A stretch of DNA of 51,049 nt from Planctomycetota bacterium (GTDB lineage Bacteria > Planctomycetota > UBA1135 > GCA-002748355). Position 1 is the stretch's first letter; every line of letters starts with the position of its first letter. The position numbers were made by a program, and so were the translations under genes. The notes under the pieces are model-generated. The model did no database searches. It was not told where the DNA came from and worked only from the letters and a program-made list of their open reading frames with translations. Positions 45,692 through 51,049 of the stretch are shown piece by piece. Where the stretch lies: the NCBI GenBank assembly GCA_027021385.1, contig JALUUL010000054.1:1-51049 (forward strand), written 5' to 3'.

Positions 45692-47764
45692 ATGCCTTTG
45701 CCTGTCCCCTCGCGCACCATTCTTCCAAGCTCCGCCGCCCTGACCCTCCTCGCCCTGACCCTCCCGGAGGCCCGAGGACAGAACGAACCGGTTCCGGCCC
45801 CTCCCGGCTATCCCACGGACCTGGTCGTCGTCCCGAAGGGGGACGTGTATCTGGGCATCGACGCGAAGAAACTCCTCCAGACGGCCAAGCTCTACGCCCG
45901 GGGACGGGAACGGGCCCTGGCTATCGCACGCAGGATCCAGGCCCGGGAACTCGGCAAGGAGAGGTTGACGATCCCGACCTTCTACATCGGGCGCCACGAG
46001 GTCACGAACGAGCAGTTCGCAGCCTACGTCAAGGCCGTCTGGCCCAAGGCCCGCTTCCCCTTCGATTGGTGGCCGGAAGAGGAACAGAACAAGGTCAGGG
46101 AAGAGTACTACAAGAAAAACAAGGGCAAGGGCGTCCCTCCGTTCAAACCCCTCGAATACTGGAGCAATCACTACAAGGATCTGAAGTGGGAGATCCCCAA
46201 GGGGATGGAAAAGGGGCCGGTCCGATACGTCTCCTTCGACGAGGCGCAAGGGTATTGCAGGTGGGCCGGGCTCCGGCTCCCCTTCGAGCCCGAATGGCAG
46301 CGGGCCCTGATGGGCGACTCCAAGAGCCGCTACCTCTGGGGCGAGAAATGGGATCCCAAAAACTACCTCGCCAAGCTCCGCTACGAGCGGATGTCGAAGC
46401 GGCGCTGTCGTGAAGTCTGCGCCGCCCCCGAGGCCCGTTCGGTCTTCGGGCTGGACGACATGATCGGAAACGTCTGGGAATGGACCCAGACGACATCCGC
46501 TCCGTTCGCATCCTTTCGTGAGGAGTTCAACAAGGTCAACAAGCTGCTACGCAAGGCGAAGGAAGACCCCCTCTTCGAACCCGACTTCGACGGCTCGAGG
46601 TACATCTGCAGGGGCGGCTCCTTCATCACGGCGTCCCAACAGGCGCAGCTCGCCTTCACGACGACCGCCCGCTTCGCCGTCTCGGGGTTCCAGACGACCG
46701 AGGCGCTCGGCTTCCGGGTCGCCAAGACGGTCGAGCCCGGCTTCGACACCTCCCTCCTCTGGTATCGGACCCGCTTCGTCAACAAGAACCTGGGTACGGC
46801 CAGCCTCTCGCTGCCGAACACCTCCGAACTCCGGAAGATCGCGAAAGGCGAGGAGCTGCCCTTCGAACAGAGAGCGGTGGAGCGCTGGGATCTCGATGGA
46901 GAGATCATCCGCGCCTACCACATGGTCTCCTTCATTCCCCTCCGTGAACTGAACGTCACGAAGGAACGGAGCTTCATCTCGGATTCGGCGGTCATGAGTT
47001 CCGGCGAACGCCAGGGAATTCCGATCGCCGCCGTCTTCACGACCGAGAACCTGAGACTCAAGCAGACCGACCGCACGGGGAAGACCACCTGGACCGACAT
47101 TCCCCCGGACATGTATACGGTCTCCTATCGAGGCCCGGGCCTCCCCCGGGAACTCGAGATCGCCCTGGGGGCCGGAGCCAAGCACTTCCGATCCTTCAAG
47201 CTCCGACCCAGCCAGATGAAGAAGAGCGATCTGGAAAAGTCCTCGAAGAAGAAAAAGAAGGCGAAAAAGAAAAAGAAAAAGAGCAAGCGCCAGCTCAGGA
47301 ACCAGGCGGACCTCCTCGCCTTGAAGAACTGGGAGGAAATCTGCGACCGCTACGGGATGTCCGACGACGACATCAAGGCCTTCGGCCGGAGGACGAAGCC
47401 CAAGGACATCCTGATCCGGGCGGGCGACCTGAGGATCCCCGTCGATCGGGCGATCCTCCTCTTCCGGAAGCACGACGGCGATTACATCGGTTGGCAGCCC
47501 TACCAGAAAGCTGTTTCCAGGACCAACGCGAGTCGTTCCGCTCCGAGGATCGAAATCCTCGCGGATCAGGACATGCTCGTCTATCACGGAGGACCGAGGA
47601 TCAAGCCCTCGAGCTATCGCCTCCAGTTCCAGATTCCGGTCTACCTCGCCAAGGGCGAGCTGCAGAAGAAGTGGATCACCCACGAACTGGCGTACTCGGC
47701 CGGCAAGGAAAAAAAAACTGAGACCCGGCGGAGGATCCATCCCAAGCCGCGCCGCAAGGAATGA
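45692..47764 (+). CDS. Exported protein with formylglycine-generating-enzyme (FGE) fold, catalytic cysteines absent
   Basis: A 690-aa protein. A signal-like N-terminus ends near ARGQ (about residue 30). The FGE-sulfatase domain (about 45-345) contains FYIGRHEVTNEQFAAYV, VRYVSFDEAQGYCRWAGLRLP, MIGNVWEWTQT and CRGGSF (306-311). The active-site cysteines expected after RGGS are missing (ITASQQAQ follows), so it is unlikely to oxidise sulfatase cysteines and may bind ligand or act structurally. The C-terminal half is unrecognised and includes a Lys-rich stretch (residues 519-533). I chose ATG 45692, with GGAAGAG about 5 nt upstream; a GTG at 45674 is also in frame. Confidence 0.82.
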   Translation: MPLPVPSRTILPSSAALTLLALTLPEARGQNEPVPAPPGYPTDLVVVPKGDVYLGIDAKKLLQTAKLYARGRERALAIARRIQARELGKERLTIPTFYIGRHEVTNEQFAAYVKAVWPKARFPFDWWPEEEQNKVREEYYKKNKGKGVPPFKPLEYWSNHYKDLKWEIPKGMEKGPVRYVSFDEAQGYCRWAGLRLPFEPEWQRALMGDSKSRYLWGEKWDPKNYLAKLRYERMSKRRCREVCAAPEARSVFGLDDMIGNVWEWTQTTSAPFASFREEFNKVNKLLRKAKEDPLFEPDFDGSRYICRGGSFITASQQAQLAFTTTARFAVSGFQTTEALGFRVAKTVEPGFDTSLLWYRTRFVNKNLGTASLSLPNTSELRKIAKGEELPFEQRAVERWDLDGEIIRAYHMVSFIPLRELNVTKERSFISDSAVMSSGERQGIPIAAVFTTENLRLKQTDRTGKTTWTDIPPDMYTVSYRGPGLPRELEIALGAGAKHFRSFKLRPSQMKKSDLEKSSKKKKKAKKKKKKSKRQLRNQADLLALKNWEEICDRYGMSDDDIKAFGRRTKPKDILIRAGDLRIPVDRAILLFRKHDGDYIGWQPYQKAVSRTNASRSAPRIEILADQDMLVYHGGPRIKPSSYRLQFQIPVYLAKGELQKKWITHELAYSAGKEKKTETRRRIHPKPRRKE

Positions 47765-47783
47765 TTGAAGGGCCTCCGGCTCC

Positions 47784-48611
47784 TCAGGACCCGGGCGGCG
47801 GATAGAGCGTCGAGAGGCTGCAGTCCCGCGGCCGGGGAACACCGGGCATATCGAGTCTCGACCCTTCCTCTACGAGGGAATCGTCGAGACCCGCCTCTCG
47901 GATCAGACGCAGACCGAGTTCGAGTCGGGAGAGACGCTCGGGACCCGGCAGATGACGGATCCCTTTTGTCCCTGGGTCCAATCCCTCGGCCAGGACCATC
48001 TCCGCGGCTCTCGCCACGTGGAGCGGTGTCCTCCACTCGTCCCGGAACAGGACTACGGGCTCGCCGTTTCGGATCCTCGCGAGGATCGAGTCCCCGGCCC
48101 CTCGCTTTCCGTCGAAGGAGGGTCCGAAGAGGAGAGGGAGACGAATCACGAGGTTCCGCGGTTCCGCGAGCACGGAGACCTCCCCCAGACGTTTCGTCCT
48201 TCCATAGATCGAGGCGGGTCTTGGGTCGGATTCCTCGTCATAGGGAGCATGCTCTCCATCGAAGACGAGATCGGTGGAGACGTATACCAGCCTTCCGCCG
48301 AACCTTCGGATCGCCGCGGCGAGGGCTCCGGTCGCCTCCGCATTGACCCGGGCGGCCGTGTCGGGTTCGCGCTCGCAGTCCTCCCAGCGGCTCATCGCCG
48401 CGAGATGGAAGACGATCCGGTCCTCCGCCGGAGAGGAGAAGAGCCCCTCGAAGCGTTCGTCCAGGTCGAACGGACGGGAGAGGTCGATTCCCTGATCGCG
48501 TCCGAGGAGCCTCGAACTCACTCCTTCCCGCGCACAGGTCTTCACGAACTCGTGTCCGAGGTAGCCCCCCGCCCCGGTCACCCAGATCTCCCTCCCCCCG
48601 TCCCCGCTCAA
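47784..48611 (-). CDS. RmlD-like NAD(P)-dependent sugar reductase/epimerase (extended SDR)
   Basis: A 275-aa protein. The Rossmann motif is WVTGAGGYLGHEF. FHLAAMSRWEDCE follows, then the catalytic STD in YVSTDLVFDGEHAPY and Y-x3-K in IYGRTKRLGE. The pattern fits dTDP-4-dehydrorhamnose reductase relatives, but no other rhamnose-pathway gene is present, so the substrate is open. The start is a TTG at 48611 that overlaps the upstream stop as TTGA, with AAGGGGG 4 nt before it; the Rossmann strand begins at residue 9, leaving little choice. It is the last of three coupled leftward genes. Confidence 0.87.
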   Translation of the reverse strand: MSGDGGREIWVTGAGGYLGHEFVKTCAREGVSSRLLGRDQGIDLSRPFDLDERFEGLFSSPAEDRIVFHLAAMSRWEDCEREPDTAARVNAEATGALAAAIRRFGGRLVYVSTDLVFDGEHAPYDEESDPRPASIYGRTKRLGEVSVLAEPRNLVIRLPLLFGPSFDGKRGAGDSILARIRNGEPVVLFRDEWRTPLHVARAAEMVLAEGLDPGTKGIRHLPGPERLSRLELGLRLIREAGLDDSLVEEGSRLDMPGVPRPRDCSLSTLYPPPGS

Positions 48612-50134
48612 TCGGCCCCCTTGCTGGAGGCCGCGGGGCCCGCCTCTCGGGGGCGTTCCTCATCGGAGGCCTCCCCCGGCCCGGGGAAGGGCCCGGCCAT
48701 CTCCGGAAACAGCCTCCGGGACAGGTCCGTGCGCAGGAGGCCGCGGGGATCGAGTCTCCGCTTGATCTCGAGAAAGGCGGCGAGGTCCTCCTCGGGCCAG
48801 ATCCGATGCGCTTGTTCCGCCAGGAGCACCGCGTCCTTCGCGAAGTAGAACCGTCCGCCGGCCTCGAGGACCTCGTCGGTCATTCTCCGGGTCATGTCCC
48901 AAAGACGCTCCCGGTTCTCGGCCGTAACCCGGAAATCCATCGCGAAAGAGAACCCGTCGACGGCGTGAGTCAGGAGGAAGGGGTCGGGACGGTGCCTCTT
49001 GTAGACGCCGAGATAGGGGTAGATCCCCTCCCGATGGCAGGTTTCGAGCAGGGAGGTGTGGACTCCGGCGGCGGTCTCCTTCGGAACGAAGCTTTGGAAC
49101 TGGATCAACCCGCCCGGGCGATAGCTGAACTTCCAGTCGGGCACGTAATCGAGAAGGAAGTTGAACGCGGCGTGCTCCTGGGGATAGGGAATCCCCCGAG
49201 TCTGCCCCCTCACCCCCGCATGGAATTTCGCGGCGTTGATCATCCGCATCCCGAGATCGTTCAGGAAGGGTTTCAGAAAGCGCCACATCCATCGCTTCGG
49301 AATCACGCCGAAGAGTCTCGACGGGAGGTCCTGGGCCTCCGAACTCATCGAGGCCCGGCCCTCGGAATCCTCGCCTTCCTGGAAATGGTTCGCCGCGTGG
49401 ATCAATCCCCTTCCGAGCCTCTTTCCCTTAGGAAAACAATCGATCCACCCGACCAGATAGTGATATCGGTCACGGTTCTCCTCGAACCAGCAGATCATGT
49501 GGCGGAGATCGCGCGTCGCCACGGCATCGACCGATACCCTGCCGGAATAGATCTTCTTCATGCGGAGCCGGATCTCGGTGAAGCAACCGAGCATCCCGAA
49601 CCCGCCGATCGCCGCGCGGAAGACGTCGGCGTTCTCCTCGGGACTGCACTCGATCTCCTCCCCCTCCAGGGTCATGAGCTTGAAGGAGGAGACATGCTCG
49701 CCGATCGTCCCTGCCTTCCAGTCGTTCTTGCCGTGGACGTTCATCGCGAGGAGACCTCCGAGAGTCGGCGCCATCGTTCCCGATACGACGGGCGGCCACC
49801 AACCCTTGCCGATCACCGACCTCCAGACCTTTTCGAGCGTCACTCCCGGCTCGGCGACGAGGAGGCCGGTCTCCTCGTCGAAGGAGAGGATCTCGTCGTA
49901 GCCCGAGAGGTCCACGAGCACCGCCCCGTCGTTCATGCTCGCGTCCCCGTAACTGCACCCTCCGCCCCGGAATCCGAGAGGCACCTCGTGCCTCGAGGCG
50001 AAGGCGAAGACCTTGGCAAGCTCCTCCCTGTTCCTCGGGCGGGCGACCACGGACTTCGATTCGAGCGCCATGCCCCAGGCCGAGACTTCCTCGGGGACGA
50101 TTCCGAGGTTCGCGGCGATCTCGATCAGTTCCAT
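48608..50134 (-). CDS. FAD-linked oxidoreductase, DprE1-like
   Basis: A 508-aa flavoprotein of the VAO/PCMH fold. It resembles mycobacterial DprE1 (decaprenylphosphoryl-ribose 2'-oxidase): RGGGCSYGDASMNDG, then MNVHGKNDWKAGTIGEHV (H134, where DprE1 has H132). Near the C-terminus, FYFAKDAV carries K433, matching DprE1 K418. The position of DprE1 Cys387 is Ala398 here (GFSFAMDF). Identity is moderate by eye, so a different polyprenyl-phosphate or sugar-alcohol substrate is possible. I chose ATG 50134, with GAGG 8 nt upstream; a TTG at 50146 would overlap the SDR stop. The next gene upstream is a DprE2-like SDR. Confidence 0.85.
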   Translation of the reverse strand: MELIEIAANLGIVPEEVSAWGMALESKSVVARPRNREELAKVFAFASRHEVPLGFRGGGCSYGDASMNDGAVLVDLSGYDEILSFDEETGLLVAEPGVTLEKVWRSVIGKGWWPPVVSGTMAPTLGGLLAMNVHGKNDWKAGTIGEHVSSFKLMTLEGEEIECSPEENADVFRAAIGGFGMLGCFTEIRLRMKKIYSGRVSVDAVATRDLRHMICWFEENRDRYHYLVGWIDCFPKGKRLGRGLIHAANHFQEGEDSEGRASMSSEAQDLPSRLFGVIPKRWMWRFLKPFLNDLGMRMINAAKFHAGVRGQTRGIPYPQEHAAFNFLLDYVPDWKFSYRPGGLIQFQSFVPKETAAGVHTSLLETCHREGIYPYLGVYKRHRPDPFLLTHAVDGFSFAMDFRVTAENRERLWDMTRRMTDEVLEAGGRFYFAKDAVLLAEQAHRIWPEEDLAAFLEIKRRLDPRGLLRTDLSRRLFPEMAGPFPGPGEASDEERPREAGPAASSKGAD

Positions 50135-50142
50135 CTTCGGCC

Positions 50143-50895
50143 TCAAATATCGAGTCGTCGGAAGATCGGGGAGGGGATCGACCGGATGACCCAGCTCACG
50201 AGGCGCCAGCGGGCGGGGACGTAGCTCGTCGCAGATCCCCGGCGCACGGCCTTCCAGATCATCACGGCGGCCTCATCCGCGGATTTCAACCAGAACAACC
50301 CCTCCATTCCCCGGGTCATCGGGGTGTCGATGAACCCGGGCTTGATCGTCGTGACCTGGACCCCATGCGTGGACAGGCGGTTCCGCAACGACTCCAGGTA
50401 GGTCGAAAACCCGGCCTTCGCCGCATGGTAACTCGGGTAGGCGCGGCGTCCCCGGTCTCCTGCGATCGAGGAGATTCCGACGATTACCCCCTTCCGCCTC
50501 TTCATGAAGGATTCCGCAACCGGGTTCAGCCAGGCCAAGGCGGCCCTCAGGTTGACATCGAGGACGAGATCGTCCTTGGCGAAATCGAATTCGTCGGGCT
50601 CCACCTTCGCCATGACCCCCGCGGCGTAGCAGACGAGATCGAGGGGGCCCATCTCCTCCTCGATCCGGGCATAGGAGCTTTCCACCGAAGCGAAATTGGT
50701 CACGTCCGCCTTATGGATGAAGGTGGTTCCCGAGCCCCAGGCCGTCTCGATGCCCCGGGCGACCTCCTCCATCTTCTCCCGGCGGCGCGCGAGGAGGCAA
50801 ACGCGGGCCCCTTCCGAGGCCAGGACACGGGCAAAGGCGGCGCCGATCCCGGAGGAAGCGCCGATGACCAGGGCGTTTCGAATTTCCGTTCGCAT
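50143..50895 (-). CDS. Short-chain dehydrogenase, DprE2-like
   Basis: A 250-aa classical SDR. It has ALVIGASSGIGAAFA (cofactor loop), NLRAAL, SSIAGDRG and the catalytic Y-x3-K in YPSYHAAKAGF. The C-terminal IRSIPSPIFRRLDI closely recalls the end of mycobacterial DprE2, the keto-reductase that acts after DprE1. The FAD oxidase follows at once. Together they could epimerise a lipid-linked or free sugar at C2' by oxidation then reduction; this is inference. I chose the ATG at 50895, directly before the Rossmann strand. A longer frame to 51018 lacks family resemblance. Confidence 0.85.
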   Translation of the reverse strand: MRTEIRNALVIGASSGIGAAFARVLASEGARVCLLARRREKMEEVARGIETAWGSGTTFIHKADVTNFASVESSYARIEEEMGPLDLVCYAAGVMAKVEPDEFDFAKDDLVLDVNLRAALAWLNPVAESFMKRRKGVIVGISSIAGDRGRRAYPSYHAAKAGFSTYLESLRNRLSTHGVQVTTIKPGFIDTPMTRGMEGLFWLKSADEAAVMIWKAVRRGSATSYVPARWRLVSWVIRSIPSPIFRRLDI

Positions 50896-51033
50896 CGATT
50901 CTCGATCTCGAAGTCCGGGAGGAGTCTCGCGGCCCGGAAAGCGAGCCTGGAGCCGAATCTCCGGGGCCCGGCCGTCCGAACCCGGGAGGATGCCGTCCTG
51001 TGGAACGGTCGCGGACAAGGGTACCCTGCCACA

Positions 51034-51049
51034 ATGCCGAAGGAACGGA
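51034..51049 (+). CDS. Possible start of a rightward gene, cut by the window edge
   Basis: ATG CCG AAG GAA CGG, open to the last base. TACCCT (51022-51027) ends 6 nt before the ATG, the same arrangement as at two other genes here. Five codons give no family information. Confidence 0.25.

Noticed and set aside
45692..46730. Active formylglycine-generating enzyme / sulfatase maturation
   Set aside because: The catalytic cysteines after RGGS are missing and no sulfatase gene is in the window.

Overview
The window is 51 kb of GC-rich bacterial DNA. It is densely packed with single-copy chromosomal genes. I see no phage, transposon, CRISPR array or rRNA. Several features point to Planctomycetota: a zinc-ribbon/transmembrane protein with a DUF1570-type HEATHQ metallopeptidase domain, a secreted formylglycine-enzyme-fold protein without the catalytic cysteines, large exported proteins of unknown role, and a tandem family of secreted Cys/Gly/Tyr-rich proteins. 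This placement is inference from gene content; there is no rRNA to confirm it.

Layout. 1-8.4 kb: the start of a leftward glutamine-dependent NAD+ synthetase runs off the left edge. Rightward of it are mutY, a metallophosphoesterase, an SRPBCC protein, a thiolase, the DUF1570 protein and a class I fructose-bisphosphate aldolase. A tRNA-Val(CAC) follows. 8.5-22.6 kb: an exported protein with an inactive transglutaminase-like domain (leftward), an aldehyde dehydrogenase, a TPR protein, a leftward methyltransferase with an unrecognised partner, a double glycosyltransferase and an M1 aminopeptidase. 22.6-32.6 kb: a propionyl-CoA to succinyl-CoA region with biotin carboxyl carrier, biotin carboxylase, carboxyltransferase, methylmalonyl-CoA epimerase and the catalytic half of methylmalonyl-CoA mutase. 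Citrate synthase sits in its middle, and clpS, a DUF2017 gene and an ABC-2 exporter are embedded in the same leftward run.

33.1-39.2 kb: five tandem paralogues of a secreted family I cannot name. Copies 1-3 are each exactly 357 codons, about 1.3 kb apart. Copies 2 and 3 each have a near-identical promoter, and a strong hairpin follows copies 1, 2 and 3. Substitution patterns among copies 1-3 are mosaic. This is the most novel-looking part of the window. 39.2-47.8 kb: an MBL-fold hydrolase, then an overlapping leftward chain (pseudouridine synthase, methyltransferase, cation efflux protein, Mg-type hemB), a REC-HD-GYP regulator and the FGE-fold protein. 47.8-51.0 kb: a leftward set resembling the mycobacterial DprE1/DprE2 epimerase pair plus an RmlD-like reductase.

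Genes on one strand are often coupled by very short overlaps, frequently with GTG or TTG starts (GTGA and TTGA junctions). Several plus-strand genes carry a -10-like hexamer about 6 nt before the ATG and no Shine-Dalgarno, which suggests leaderless transcripts.
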